Shown here: positions 8,520 through 17,776 of the stretch, piece by piece | How the letters are laid out: each line of letters opens with the position of its first letter | Numbering within the stretch: the first letter of the stretch is position 1 | Source of the DNA: Massilia oculi | GTDB taxonomy: Bacteria > Pseudomonadota > Gammaproteobacteria > Burkholderiales > Burkholderiaceae_D | DNA: 64,000 nt | NCBI RefSeq assembly: GCF_003143515.1 | Contig: NZ_CP029343.1 | Location: forward strand, 4,464,001 to 4,528,000 | Direction: 5' to 3' | Translations under genes and position numbers: made by a program | Notes under the pieces: generated by a model | Told to the model about the DNA's origin: nothing | The model's database searches: none | Seen by the model: the letters and a program-made list of their open reading frames with translations, nothing else

Positions 8520-9053
8520 ATGAAGATTGCCAAAGACACGGTCGTGACGGTTAACTACAAGCTGTCGGATGCCCAGAACAACCTGATCGAAGAAGGCGTG
8601 CAGCCGATGGTCTACCTGCACGGCGGCTACGAGAATACCCTGCCGAAGATCGAAGAAGAACTCGACGGCAAGGAAGTCGGTTATTCGTCGACGATCCAGG
8701 TGGAACCGGACGATGCGTTTGGCGACTACGAGCCAGAGTTGGTCAAGGTCGAAGAGCGCGCGCGCCTGCCGGAGCCGATCGAAGTCGGCATGCAGTTCGA
8801 AGGCGTGGCCGAAGGCGGCGACGATGAGCCGGTGGTCTTCACCGTGACCGAGATTGCTGAAGATAAAGTGGTCCTGGACGGCAACCACCCGCTGGCCGGC
8901 ATGGCGCTGCGCTTCGAGCTGTCGGTGGTCGACGTGCGCGCGGCCACCGCCGAGGAAATCCAGCACGGCCACGTGCATGGCGCGGGCGGCCATCACCATG
9001 AGATGGACGACAGCGAAGAGGGCGACCACTTCCGTAGCCAGCCGCTGCAGTAA
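8520..9053 (+). CDS. slyD: SlyD-like FKBP-type peptidyl-prolyl cis-trans isomerase
   Basis: Cytosolic proline isomerase and chaperone of 177 aa. The FKBP core (VTVNYKLSDAQ, VYLHGGYENTLPKIEEEL) is interrupted by the insert-in-flap chaperone domain (ALEERA-like segment VEERARLPEPIEVGMQF). The C-terminal tail is His-rich (HGHVHGAGGHHHEMDD), the feature that lets SlyD bind Ni/Zn and assist hydrogenase or other metalloenzyme maturation. SlpA-type paralogues lack this tail, so SlyD is the better name. Confidence 0.88.
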   Translation: MKIAKDTVVTVNYKLSDAQNNLIEEGVQPMVYLHGGYENTLPKIEEELDGKEVGYSSTIQVEPDDAFGDYEPELVKVEERARLPEPIEVGMQFEGVAEGGDDEPVVFTVTEIAEDKVVLDGNHPLAGMALRFELSVVDVRAATAEEIQHGHVHGAGGHHHEMDDSEEGDHFRSQPLQ

Positions 9054-9064
9054 TCATCGAACCG

Positions 9065-9094
9065 TCCGCGGTCCCTGCAGCGCAGGGCCGCGGA
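9065..9094. terminator. Hairpin between convergent genes
   Basis: TCCGCGG (9065-9071) pairs with CCGCGGA (9088-9094), with an inner CCCTGC/GCAGGG stem around AGC and one bulged base. It lies between the converging slyD and the exported protein gene. There is no T-tract, so termination strength is uncertain. Confidence 0.55.
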
Positions 9095-9098
9095 TGCC

Positions 9099-10040
9099 TC
9101 ATTGCTTCGCGTCTTCGACCGCGAACGTCGCTTCTCTTCCGAGCTTCACATTCACCTCGACCGCCTTGGTCCCCACCGACAGCTGTCCCAGGTTGCCGTT
9201 CCACTCGATCCCGGGCTTCTTCCCATGCGGCGTGCCGCCGTCGACCAGCAGCACCTTGCCATCGAACTTGACCGCCTGGCCCTGGATCTGGCGTCGCACC
9301 GCCTCGAACCCGTCCTTCTCCACCGGATCGCGCCGCAGCAGGCCCCGTAGTCCCGCCGGCTGGTCCAGGTGGAACGGACGCACCGCGCCTTCCGAAAACA
9401 GTACCAGCGCCTCGGCCTTGTCGCTGCGCGCGATCGTGAACAGGCGGTTCAGCCAGAAGCGGTTGGCGACCGTGCGATCTTCATATTCGCTGTTGCGGCC
9501 GGCCGCCTCCAGGTAGTGGTTATTGTTGGCCGGGAGATTGATGGTGGCGTACAGCACCTTGCCGACCTTCCAGTGCGCATTCTCGGCATAGCTGCGAAAA
9601 CGCGGGCTGGCCGACAGCTGGGTGAGGTGGATTTTCTCGCGGCCCAGCGATTCGGGCTCGGCGTGGAATAGTTCGCGCAGGCGGTTGAGGCGCTCGATCG
9701 CATTGGTGCGGTTGGCCGAGTTGCGGCAGGCGGTCCAGTCGCTGCCTGCCAGCGACACGACGGTCGGCCGCCGGGCGCGCTCGATGATGTCGCGCCGCTG
9801 CTGGTACAGCCGGTCGCCGCAGCTTTCCTTCTCGCCCTTGATGCCGTTGATGACGACGAAGGCCAGCGACTTTTCGGACGAATCGGCCAGCGCCTGTTTC
9901 AGGCGCGCCTCGCCGTCGTCGCGCGAGTCGTTGCCGATGACCGCGAACCGGTGTGCGCCGTCCGCCTTGTCCTTCGCGCCGGCAAGCGGCGTCAAGGACA
10001 GCAGGGCGGCCAGCAGCAGTGATCGGCGCCGTGCTTGCAT
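9099..10040 (-). CDS. Exported hypothetical protein, translationally coupled to mutS
   Basis: A 313-aa protein with signal peptide [22 protein letters not shown]. The mature part begins HRFAVIGNDSRDDGEARL and continues LAFVVINGIKGEKESCGDRLYQ and PTVVSLAGSDW. This strand-loop pattern is reminiscent of the calcineurin-like phosphoesterase fold, but the metal ligands DxH, GNH(D/E) and GHxH are not intact, so enzymatic activity is doubtful. Its ATG shares one base with the mutS stop (TGATG on the minus strand), which indicates coupling. The role is unknown. Confidence 0.7.
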   Translation of the reverse strand: MQARRRSLLLAALLSLTPLAGAKDKADGAHRFAVIGNDSRDDGEARLKQALADSSEKSLAFVVINGIKGEKESCGDRLYQQRRDIIERARRPTVVSLAGSDWTACRNSANRTNAIERLNRLRELFHAEPESLGREKIHLTQLSASPRFRSYAENAHWKVGKVLYATINLPANNNHYLEAAGRNSEYEDRTVANRFWLNRLFTIARSDKAEALVLFSEGAVRPFHLDQPAGLRGLLRRDPVEKDGFEAVRRQIQGQAVKFDGKVLLVDGGTPHGKKPGIEWNGNLGQLSVGTKAVEVNVKLGREATFAVEDAKQ

Positions 10041-12712
10041 CAGGCGGCGAGGCGCTTGAGCTCGTAGAGACGTTCGAGCGCTTCGCGTGGCGTCAACGCG
10101 TCCGGGTCGATCGCGTCGAGCGCGTCGCGCAGGCCGTCGTCCTGGGGCGCCGCAGCAAGCGTCTGCGCCGGCGCCTCGCCGATCTCTTCCTCGACGAGCG
10201 GCGCAGCGAACAGGTCGCGCTGCGGCGTCGCATCCAGCGCCTGCGCTTCCAGGCGCGCCAGGTGCTTGCGCGCGGCCTTGATCACCGGTTGCGGCACGCC
10301 TGCCAGCTGCGCCACCTGCAGGCCGTAGCTCTGCGAGGCGGGACCATCCTGCACCGCGTGCAGGAACACGATGCTGTCCTTGTGCTCGACCGCCGACAGG
10401 TGCACGTTGGACGCGCTCGGGTAAGTCTCCGGCAGCTGGGTCAGTTCGAAGTAATGGGTCGCGAACAGCGTGAAGCTGCGGCTGGTGTCGATCAGGTGGC
10501 GCGCGATCGCCCAGGCCAGCGCCAGGCCGTCGAAGGTCGAGGTGCCGCGGCCGACTTCGTCCATCAGCACCAGCGAGTGCTCGGTGGCGCCGTTCAGGAT
10601 CGCGGCCGATTCGGTCATCTCGACCATGAAGGTCGAACGGCCGTTGGCCAGGTCGTCGCTGGCGCCGATGCGGGTGAAGATGCGGTCGATCGGGCCGATC
10701 GTGGCTTGGGTGGCCGGCACGTAGCTGCCGACGTAGGCGAGCAGGGTGATCAGGGCCACCTGGCGCATGAAGGTCGATTTACCGCCCATGTTCGGGCCGG
10801 TGATGAGCAGCAGGCGCCGGTCGTTGGACAGCTTGCAGTCGTTGGCGATGAAGCGCTCGATCTGGTTTTCCACCACCGGATGGCGGCCTTCGACGATGGT
10901 GAGGCATGGCGCGTCGCCCAGGGTCGGCGCGCACCAGTTGTGGCGCAGCGCGTGGCTGGACAGGGCCACCAGCACGTCGACCTGGGCCAGCGCGCGCGCG
11001 ATGGTCTGTAGAACGCCGATGTGCGGCGCCAGGTCGCCAAGTAACTGGTCGTACAGGATTTTTTCGCGGGCCAGCGCGCGGTCTTGCGCCGACAGGGCCT
11101 TGTCTTCGAAGGCCTTCAGCTCGGGCGTGATGTAGCGCTCGCAGTTCTTGAGGGTCTGGCGGCGGCGGTAGTCGTCCGGCACCTTGTCGGCCTGGCCGTT
11201 GGTGACCTCGATGTAGAAGCCGTGCACCTTGTTGTACTCGACCCGCAGGTTGGCAATGCCGGTGCGGGCGCGCTCGCGCGTCTCGAGGTCGACCAGGAAC
11301 TGGCCGGCGTTCTCGGACAGCGCGCGCAGCTCGTCCAGCTCGGCGTCGAAGCCGCGCGCGAACACGCCGCCGTCGCGTACCATGGCGGCGGGTTCTTCCA
11401 TCACGGCCCGGGTGAGCAGGTCGACGCACTCGCCCGGCGTGGCCAGATCGTGGTGAATCTCGCGCAGCAGGGAAGTATCGCCCGGGATGAAGCAGCGCGC
11501 CACCTGCTCGCGCACCACCGGCAGGGCTTTCAGCCCGTCACGCAGGGCGGCCAGGTCGCGTGGCCGCGCGGTGAGCAGGGCCACGCGGGTGGTGATGCGT
11601 TCGATGTCCGGCACCTGGGCCAGGGTCGACGACAGCGCATCGATGGCGTCGGCCTGGATCAGCGCGGCGATCGACTGATGGCGGCTGCGCGCGATGGTCT
11701 GGTCGCGACGCGCATGGTGCAGCCAGTGACGCAGCAGGCGCGAGCCCATCGCGGTGCGGCAGCCGTCGAGCAGCGAGAACAGGGTCGGCGACTCCTGGCC
11801 GCGAATGGTCTCGGTCAGTTCCAGGTTGCGGCGGGTGGCGGCGTCCAGGCCGATGTATTCATTCTCGGTTTCGCAGGCGAGGCCGCGCACGTGCTGCAGG
11901 CCGCGGCCTTGCGTCGATTGCGCATAGCGCAGCAGCGCGCCGGCTGCGCCGAACGCCGCGCCCAGACCGTCGGCGCCGAAGCCGGTCAGGGTGGCCACGC
12001 CCAGCTGCTCGAGCAGGGCGCCGTGGCCCTTGACGACATCGAAATGCCACTCGGGGACGCGCTGGATGTGAGCATTCGAAGCATCGGTCTCGAACATGTC
12101 GGCGCAATCGGCGCGCAGGATCTCGGCCGGCGCGATGCGTTCGAGTTCGTGCGCCAGGCGCTGTTCGACGGTGCGCGCATCGCCCGAGAATTCCATCAGG
12201 CGCAGGTTGCCGCTGGCGAGCGACAGCCAGGCCAGGCCGGCGGTGACGGTCTTGCGTTGATTGATCAGGCACAGCGCCAGCAGCGGCCGTTCGGCCTTCT
12301 CGGGCAGCAGGTCGGAATCGGTGAGGGTGCCGGGGGTGACCACGCGCACCACCTTGCGTTCGACCGGACCTTTCGACAGGGCCGGGTCGCCGATCTGCTC
12401 GCAGATGGCGCACGATTCGCCCAGCTTGACCAGCTTGGCCAGGTAGCCGTCCAGCGAGTGGAAGGGCACGCCCGCCATCTTGATCGGCTGGTCGCCCGAC
12501 TTGCCGCGCGCGGTGAGGGTGATGCCAAGCACGCGCGAGGCTTTTTCGGCGTCGTCGAAGAACAGCTCGTAGAAGTCGCCCATGCGGTAGAACACCAGCA
12601 TGGTGGGGTAGTCGGCCTTGATGCGCAGATATTGCTGCATCATTGGTGTGTGCTTTTCCGTCGCGCTGTTCTTGATGGCGGCGGCGTTGATTTCTTTGGG
12701 AGCGGTGGTCAT
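10040..12712 (-). CDS. mutS: DNA mismatch repair ATPase MutS
   Basis: Recognises mismatches and small loops and recruits MutL. The N-terminal mismatch-reading Phe-x-Glu motif lies in [15 protein letters not shown]. Connector, lever and clamp domains follow, and the ABC-type ATPase has Walker [14 protein letters not shown] (near residue 635) and Walker [17 protein letters not shown]. The C-terminal region is Pro/Glu-rich and ends in a short dimerisation tail ([18 protein letters not shown]). At 890 aa it is full length. It is separated from proX by a terminator. Confidence 0.97.
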   Translation of the reverse strand: MTTAPKEINAAAIKNSATEKHTPMMQQYLRIKADYPTMLVFYRMGDFYELFFDDAEKASRVLGITLTARGKSGDQPIKMAGVPFHSLDGYLAKLVKLGESCAICEQIGDPALSKGPVERKVVRVVTPGTLTDSDLLPEKAERPLLALCLINQRKTVTAGLAWLSLASGNLRLMEFSGDARTVEQRLAHELERIAPAEILRADCADMFETDASNAHIQRVPEWHFDVVKGHGALLEQLGVATLTGFGADGLGAAFGAAGALLRYAQSTQGRGLQHVRGLACETENEYIGLDAATRRNLELTETIRGQESPTLFSLLDGCRTAMGSRLLRHWLHHARRDQTIARSRHQSIAALIQADAIDALSSTLAQVPDIERITTRVALLTARPRDLAALRDGLKALPVVREQVARCFIPGDTSLLREIHHDLATPGECVDLLTRAVMEEPAAMVRDGGVFARGFDAELDELRALSENAGQFLVDLETRERARTGIANLRVEYNKVHGFYIEVTNGQADKVPDDYRRRQTLKNCERYITPELKAFEDKALSAQDRALAREKILYDQLLGDLAPHIGVLQTIARALAQVDVLVALSSHALRHNWCAPTLGDAPCLTIVEGRHPVVENQIERFIANDCKLSNDRRLLLITGPNMGGKSTFMRQVALITLLAYVGSYVPATQATIGPIDRIFTRIGASDDLANGRSTFMVEMTESAAILNGATEHSLVLMDEVGRGTSTFDGLALAWAIARHLIDTSRSFTLFATHYFELTQLPETYPSASNVHLSAVEHKDSIVFLHAVQDGPASQSYGLQVAQLAGVPQPVIKAARKHLARLEAQALDATPQRDLFAAPLVEEEIGEAPAQTLAAAPQDDGLRDALDAIDPDALTPREALERLYELKRLAA

Positions 12713-12825
12713 GTCGTCTGAATCGGGTACGGCTTGGCGCGTGGAAGGCCAGGACTTGGCATTTTAACCCGATCGACCCGGCAGCCCGCTGCAAAGATCG
12801 TTGTTGCTGAAGAGTTTTTCGTCTA

Positions 12826-12854
12826 GAAAAGCGATGGCCGGCAAAAGCCGGCCA
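12826..12854 (-). terminator. Terminator of the proVWX operon
   Basis: On the minus strand TGGCCGGC, a TTTT loop and GCCGGCCA (12854 down to 12835) are followed by TCGCTTTTC. It lies 10 bases beyond the proX stop. Confidence 0.75.
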
Positions 12855-12863
12855 CCTGTCCCG

Positions 12864-13916
12864 TTAGCGCGGTTTCGCCGCAGCCTTTGCCTGTGCGATC
12901 CAGCTATCGAATAGTTCTTGGTGGAACTTGATCCAGCCCGCCGTATGGCGCGCGATATCTTCCTGCGAACCCTGCCCATTGCGTACACGGTCGTTCTGCG
13001 CATTGATGTCCGCAATCGGCAAGCGCATGACCTCGAACAGCTTGACCGCCGCCGGATTCTTCTCGGCCCATGCACGGTTCACGACGAAGCGCGTGGTGTT
13101 GACGGAAAAGCCATAGTTGCTGCCATCGGCCATGCGGGTGTCGGCCTTCTCCGGGTTCGACGAATGGGGCACCTGCAGCCACACGACGTCCCTGCCGGGA
13201 ATGAGCACGCTGCTCACCCAGTAGGGCGTCCAGGTGTAGTACAGGATCGATTCGCCGCGCTGGTAGCGGCCGATGGTATCGGCGATCAGCGCCGAATAGC
13301 TGCCCTGCACGTGCTTGACGGTCGGACGCAGCTTGTAGCCGTCCATATGGTGCTCGATCATCTTCTCGCAGCCCCAGCCCGGATCGCAGCCGGTCAGGTC
13401 GGCCTTGCCGTCGCCGTCATGGTCGAACAGCCTGGCGATGGCCGGGTCGCGCAATTGGTCGATATTGGTGATGTTGTGCTTCTCGGCTGTGGCCTTGTCG
13501 ATCAGGTAGCCCTGGGCGGCCGGGCCGGCATACGCACCGACACGCAGCAGCTTGGCGTCGCCGCCGGCATTGTCGTAATAGTCCTTGTGCAGCGGGTCCC
13601 AGTGCACCGCGAGGAAGGTCGCGTCGCCGTTGCCGATGGCGATGTGCGCGGTCGGGTAGGCGATTTCCTTGATCGGCTGCGTCTCGTAGCCAAGCTGCTC
13701 CAGGGCGCGATTGGCCAGCATGGTCTGGAAGGTTTCCTCGGCCAGCGGGCCTTGCAGGGCCTGCACCTTGATGCCCTTGCCGGGCAGGTCGGCGCCTGGT
13801 GTTTGCGCCGTCGCGATGCCGGTGGTCAAGGCCAGGCTGGCAAGCGCCAGGGCCGAGATCCAGCGGAAAGTGCGCCGCGTTTTGTAAGTGGCGTTGAAGT
13901 GTTCGGTTTGACGCAT
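12864..13916 (-). CDS. proX: Glycine betaine/L-proline ABC transporter, substrate-binding protein
   Basis: Periplasmic binding protein that delivers glycine betaine, proline betaine or proline to the ProVW importer for osmoprotection. The signal peptide runs through ALALASLALTTGIATA. The OpuAC-type fold is visible from VQALQGPLAEETFQTMLA, VHWDPLHKDYYDNAGG, and the aromatic-rich YYTWTPYWVSSVL with VWLQVPHSS that forms the betaine cage. 350 aa. It is the last gene of the operon, 17 bases after proW. Confidence 0.92.
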   Translation of the reverse strand: MRQTEHFNATYKTRRTFRWISALALASLALTTGIATAQTPGADLPGKGIKVQALQGPLAEETFQTMLANRALEQLGYETQPIKEIAYPTAHIAIGNGDATFLAVHWDPLHKDYYDNAGGDAKLLRVGAYAGPAAQGYLIDKATAEKHNITNIDQLRDPAIARLFDHDGDGKADLTGCDPGWGCEKMIEHHMDGYKLRPTVKHVQGSYSALIADTIGRYQRGESILYYTWTPYWVSSVLIPGRDVVWLQVPHSSNPEKADTRMADGSNYGFSVNTTRFVVNRAWAEKNPAAVKLFEVMRLPIADINAQNDRVRNGQGSQEDIARHTAGWIKFHQELFDSWIAQAKAAAKPR

Positions 13917-13933
13917 CGGTATCCTTTCTTGTC

Positions 13934-15046
13934 TTATTGTGCGGTGGCGGGCTTGGTGGCTGGCGCCGCATCGGTGCGGGCGGAGCGGCCGACCCGGCGC
14001 AGGACGAAGCCGACCGGACCGGTCTGGTACCAGTGACGCACGCCGCGGCGCGGTTGCCCCATCGCCTGGGTCAGGCGATCCAGCATGATGGCCAGCAGGA
14101 CGATGCCGAGGCCGCCCACGGTGGCCAGGCCCATGTCCAGGCGGCCGATACCGCGCAGCACCATCTGGCCGAGGCCGCCAACCGCGATCATCGAGGCGAT
14201 CACCACCATCGACAGCGACAGCATCAGCGCCTGGTTGATGCCGGCCATGATCGACGGCATCGCCAGCGGCAGTTGCACGCGGCTCAAGAGCTGCCAGGGC
14301 GAGGCGCCATAGGCGCGCGCCGCTTCGATCAGGTCGGGACGCACCTGGCGAATGCCGAGGTTGGTCAGGCGCACCAGCGGCGGCAGGGCGAAGATGATGG
14401 TGACGATCACGCCCGGCGCATTGCCGATACCAAACAGCATGACCACCGGCACCAGGTAGACGAAGGCGGGCGTCGTCTGCATGGCGTCAAGCACGGGGCG
14501 CAGGATGTTCTGCGCGCGGTCGCTGCTGGCCAGGAAGATCCCCAGCGGTAGACCGATCACCAGGCAGAATACCAGCGAGGTGAGCACCAGCGACAGCGTG
14601 ATCATCGCTTCCGGCCACACGCCCAGCATGGCGACCGCCACCAGCGCCAGCACGGTGCCGACGGCCAGCGCACGGCTGGTGAACTGCCATGCCAGCAGGC
14701 CGATGATGGCGATCAGGACCAGGGACGGCACGGCCAGCAATAGCTGGCTGGAACCGGTCAGCGTGGCGTCGATCGGTGCGCGCACGGCCTGGAAGAAGGG
14801 GCGGAAATGCGCGACCACCCAGCCGAGGCCATCGTTGATCCAGGATTGCAGCGGCAGGGCGCCATCGAGGGCCTGCGCCAGGTCGAAACTGCTGGCGTGT
14901 TCGGGTGTGACGGCTGGCCCCGCCGCGTCGAGCCAGGAGGTGTCGCTCGGCGGCGTTGGCAGCCAGGGGTTGGCCTGGACAGCCGCGTCCGCAGTCTGCG
15001 CTGCGGCCGGCTGTACCGCCGTGATGCTGTTCTCTGTCGTGCTCAT
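13934..15046 (-). CDS. proW: Glycine betaine/L-proline ABC transporter, permease
   Basis: Inner-membrane permease of the OpuAB/ProW type. The start at 15046 ([12 protein letters not shown]) overlaps the proV stop as ATGA, so the longer upstream frame is not used. A hydrophilic N-terminal region of about 100 residues, as in E. coli ProW, precedes the membrane segments. The EAA loop is visible in [21 protein letters not shown] and contacts ProV. The C-terminal tail is Arg/Ala-rich. The length is about 370 aa. Confidence 0.93.
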   Translation of the reverse strand: MSTTENSITAVQPAAAQTADAAVQANPWLPTPPSDTSWLDAAGPAVTPEHASSFDLAQALDGALPLQSWINDGLGWVVAHFRPFFQAVRAPIDATLTGSSQLLLAVPSLVLIAIIGLLAWQFTSRALAVGTVLALVAVAMLGVWPEAMITLSLVLTSLVFCLVIGLPLGIFLASSDRAQNILRPVLDAMQTTPAFVYLVPVVMLFGIGNAPGVIVTIIFALPPLVRLTNLGIRQVRPDLIEAARAYGASPWQLLSRVQLPLAMPSIMAGINQALMLSLSMVVIASMIAVGGLGQMVLRGIGRLDMGLATVGGLGIVLLAIMLDRLTQAMGQPRRGVRHWYQTGPVGFVLRRVGRSARTDAAPATKPATAQ

Positions 15047-16278
15047 GCTTGTCCTTTCTGAATCTGGGCCTCGGGAATGGCGGGCGTGTCGGGGTCGAGG
15101 AATTTCAGCAAGGTGGTCTTGCTGATCGCGCCGCACAGGCGTCCGTCGTCGCCTACCACCGGCACCGCGTACGGCAGTTGCGCCACCTGGCCGAACAGGC
15201 CGGCGACGGGCTCGTCCGCCTTGATGGTCTGCACGTCCGGCAGGAAGGCATGCGCCAGGCCCAGCGGGCCGGTATGGCCGTCGAGGGCGCCGCGCAGCGA
15301 ATCGACCGACACCAGGCCGAGGAATTCGCGCTGGGGATTGACGACGTAGGCATAGGTCCGGTCCTGCTCCTCCAGCATGGAGAGCGCCGCGCGCGAGCCG
15401 CGGGTCGGCGATTCCGAGACCACGATCTGGCTCTTGCGGGCGATGTCGCCGGCCTTGAAGACCGCCGCCGCATCGACGCCGCGCACGAAGTTGCGCACGT
15501 AGTCGTTGGCGGGCTTGCGCAGGATCTCCTCGGGCGTGCCGACCTGCACCACGTGGCCATCCTTCATGATGGCGATCCGGTCGCCGATGCGCATCGCTTC
15601 GTCGAGGTCGTGCGAAATGAAGACGATGGTGCGGCGCTTGATCTGCTGCAGGCGCAGCAGCTCGGATTGCATCTCGGTGCGCATGATCGGGTCGAGCGCC
15701 GAGAACGCCTCGTCCATCAGCAGGATCGATGGATCGCTGGCCAGCGCGCGCGCCAGGCCCACGCGCTGCTGCATGCCGCCGGACAGCTCGTCGGGATAGC
15801 TGGCGGCATAGGCCGCGAGCCCGACTTGTTCCAGTGCCTGCCGCGCCTGCTCATGGCGCTCGGCCCTGGGAATGCCGGCCAGCTCCATGCCGAAGGCGGT
15901 GTTGTCGAGCACGGTGATATGCGGCAGCAGCGCGAACGACTGGAACACCATGCTGATGTCCTTGCGGCGCAGGGCGCGCAACTCGGCGTCCGGCAGCGTG
16001 TTGATGTCGTTGCCGTCGACCAGGATGCGGCCGTCCGTCGGCTCGACCAGGCGGTTCAGCATGCGCACCAGCGTCGACTTGCCGGAACCGGACAAGCCCA
16101 TGATGACGAAGATCTCGCCCGCTTCGATGGTGAAGGTGGCGTCGAACACGCCGATCGTGCAGCCGGTCTTGGCCAGGATGTCTTGCTTGCCGGCGCCCTG
16201 GCGAACCAGCGCCAGCGCGTCGTCGGGCCGGTCGCCGTACACCTTGAAGACATGGTCGATAATGATTTGTTTTGCCAC
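15043..16278 (-). CDS. proV: Glycine betaine/L-proline ABC transporter, ATP-binding protein
   Basis: ATPase of the ProU-type importer. GTG at 16276-16278 was chosen because AGGAG precedes it by nine bases and the product begins [15 protein letters not shown] like the family. The frame is open further upstream to 16383 without a better start. Walker [12 protein letters not shown], signature [15 protein letters not shown] and Walker [13 protein letters not shown] are intact. Two C-terminal CBS domains follow ([13 protein letters not shown] onward and [14 protein letters not shown] onward), the osmotic-strength sensor in this transporter class. First gene of the operon. Confidence 0.94.
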   Translation of the reverse strand: MAKQIIIDHVFKVYGDRPDDALALVRQGAGKQDILAKTGCTIGVFDATFTIEAGEIFVIMGLSGSGKSTLVRMLNRLVEPTDGRILVDGNDINTLPDAELRALRRKDISMVFQSFALLPHITVLDNTAFGMELAGIPRAERHEQARQALEQVGLAAYAASYPDELSGGMQQRVGLARALASDPSILLMDEAFSALDPIMRTEMQSELLRLQQIKRRTIVFISHDLDEAMRIGDRIAIMKDGHVVQVGTPEEILRKPANDYVRNFVRGVDAAAVFKAGDIARKSQIVVSESPTRGSRAALSMLEEQDRTYAYVVNPQREFLGLVSVDSLRGALDGHTGPLGLAHAFLPDVQTIKADEPVAGLFGQVAQLPYAVPVVGDDGRLCGAISKTTLLKFLDPDTPAIPEAQIQKGQA

Positions 16279-16552
16279 GTTGTTGTTCTCCTTCGATTTG
16301 GCGAATGGAATGAAACCCTGCAGCCATCGGCATTCATGGGATTCGATGGGCCCAAACCGTCGGCAGTGCGAAAAGCGCGGCAAGCGCGCAGGCGGCGGAA
16401 AGGGCGGACGCTTCGCCGACGGGACGGACGCGGACGTGAATTGCGTCGGCGATTACAGGATGCAGGCGCTTGGCCTGAGAGCGATTTCCCACCCGGTGGA
16501 TGGCAAATACGGTGCAGCAGGGGTGTTGCAGAGAGTAACTATTGCTTAGTGG
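16279..16552 (-). other. Long 5' leader of proVWX
   Basis: If the promoter at 16559-16587 is used, about 270 bases of untranslated leader precede proV. It holds several GC-rich inverted segments and an open frame without an SD-supported start that ends at 16334 and encodes a hydrophobic stretch. I compared it by eye with the glycine, TPP and SAM riboswitch cores and found no match. Confidence 0.45.
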
Positions 16553-16558
16553 GCATGA

Positions 16559-16587
16559 ATTATAGTGCAAATTGAATTATAAGTCAA
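16559..16587 (-). promoter_or_regulatory. Near-consensus sigma-70 promoter of proVWX
   Basis: On the minus strand, -35 TTGACT (plus 16582-16587), a spacer of exactly 17 bases, then a perfect -10 TATAAT (plus 16559-16564). It lies between the end of the AraC gene and proV and points to proV. Confidence 0.75.
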
Positions 16588-16591
16588 TTTG
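16568..16591. promoter_or_regulatory. Candidate operator: inverted repeat over the -35 box
   Basis: CAAATTGA (16568-16575) and TCAATTTG (16584-16591) are perfect 8-bp inverted arms with an 8-bp spacer. They cover the -35 element and most of the spacer of the proVWX promoter. A dimeric repressor (for example MarR/GbsR- or TetR-type) binding here would block RNA polymerase. The regulator is not identified. Confidence 0.5.
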
Positions 16592-16625
16592 ATTTATTTA
16601 TTCCGGATGTGCCATGCCGCAGCTG

Positions 16626-17495
16626 CTATCGTTTGTGCTCGGTGCGCCATGCGCCCGGCGACACGCCGATCATTTTTCGGAATGTCCTGCCGAAGTGGAC
16701 GGCATCGGCAAACCCCATGGCGTGCGCGATCTCGTCCAGGGGCGCGTCGGAAGCGGACAGCAACTGCTGCGCGCGTCGGATACGGGCGTCGAGCTGCCAT
16801 CGATAGGGCGCCAGCCCGGTCGATACCTTGAACGCGCGGCTGAAATGGGCTTGCGACAGGTTGACCAGCCCTGCCAGGGTTTCCAGCTCGACCCGGTGCG
16901 GGAGGTTCGCTTCCATGTAGTCGATCACCCGCCGCAGCTGCCATGGCACGAGCCCGCCGGTCTTGATTTCCGTGATGCGCGGCGCCGCGAACAGCTGGGA
17001 CGACACGGCGGTGATGATGCCGTCGCCATACAAATGCATCGACGGGTCGGGATGATGGACTGCCTCGGATAGCAGCTTGACCAGGCTCCAGATCCGGTCG
17101 TTGGAAAAGCGCAGCCGCGGGACGCCGATCCGGTCCGGATCCAATGGCGTTTGCAGGCGTTCGCTCAGGATATCGGTGTCGAACACGAGCACGGCGTCGA
17201 CGACGCGCCGCGCATGTTTCGAGTGGCCCCATATTTCCATGCCGGCCGGCGCGAAATACATATGCCGCGGCACATGCTCGACGGGGCAGGGACGATCCGG
17301 ATGAAAACGGGGCTCGCACGCGCCGCCGTGCTCTTCCAGCACCACGCTCAGGCGCGGATGGTCGCGGTGTGGCAGGATGCTCGTGCCTTCACCGTCACAG
17401 TCGTAGCCGGTGACGACGAGCTGGACGCCGCTCCATGCGCGCCCCGCCTGCGACAGGCCGACGATGTTGTGGGGAAGCGGTGGGGGCATGACCAT
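16626..17495 (-). CDS. AraC-family transcriptional regulator
   Basis: A 289-aa regulator. The N-terminal cupin-like sensing half contains HRDHPRLSVVLEEHGG and YFAPAGMEIWGHS. The C-terminal double helix-turn-helix shows LAGLVNLSQAHFSRAFKVSTGLAPYRW and the second HTH ending in FADAVHFGRTFRKMIGVSPGAWR. The ligand is unknown. It lies immediately upstream of the proVWX promoter on the same strand, so it could regulate that operon, though AraC genes of this type often control a divergent neighbour (here the antiporter). Confidence 0.88.
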   Translation of the reverse strand: MVMPPPLPHNIVGLSQAGRAWSGVQLVVTGYDCDGEGTSILPHRDHPRLSVVLEEHGGACEPRFHPDRPCPVEHVPRHMYFAPAGMEIWGHSKHARRVVDAVLVFDTDILSERLQTPLDPDRIGVPRLRFSNDRIWSLVKLLSEAVHHPDPSMHLYGDGIITAVSSQLFAAPRITEIKTGGLVPWQLRRVIDYMEANLPHRVELETLAGLVNLSQAHFSRAFKVSTGLAPYRWQLDARIRRAQQLLSASDAPLDEIAHAMGFADAVHFGRTFRKMIGVSPGAWRTEHKR

Positions 17496-17776
17496 TGGGG
17501 CGCTAATAACGTTCTCCTTGGATTGGCATCGTCGCGCCGGCGCAGCAGGAATGAACTATCGAGAGCAGGATTGAACATTGTCGCGCCGATATCATGTTGG
17601 TATCGTTCTATCTCTGACGCATGGTCGCCAGGACGATTCTGCTGGCCGTCCGTCGCCCGCGCTAGTGCCGTTTCCGGACGAGCTGTGTTGCGCATCCGGG
17701 AACGCGAGTGCCTGCCGTGGCGCGGGTTGCGTTAACGATGGTTGGGTCGATTGAATGCGATGAGCGAGGAGAGTTG

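Noticed and set aside
16400..16520. CTCTCAGG-containing segment that recalls a glycine riboswitch end
   Set aside because: The upstream partner (GGAGAG and GCCGAAGG-type core) is absent, so the aptamer cannot form.
16334..16570. Possible small protein with a hydrophobic segment in the proVWX leader
   Set aside because: The frame has no start with an SD downstream of the mapped promoter, and the longest version would begin inside the promoter. Kept only as part of the leader description.
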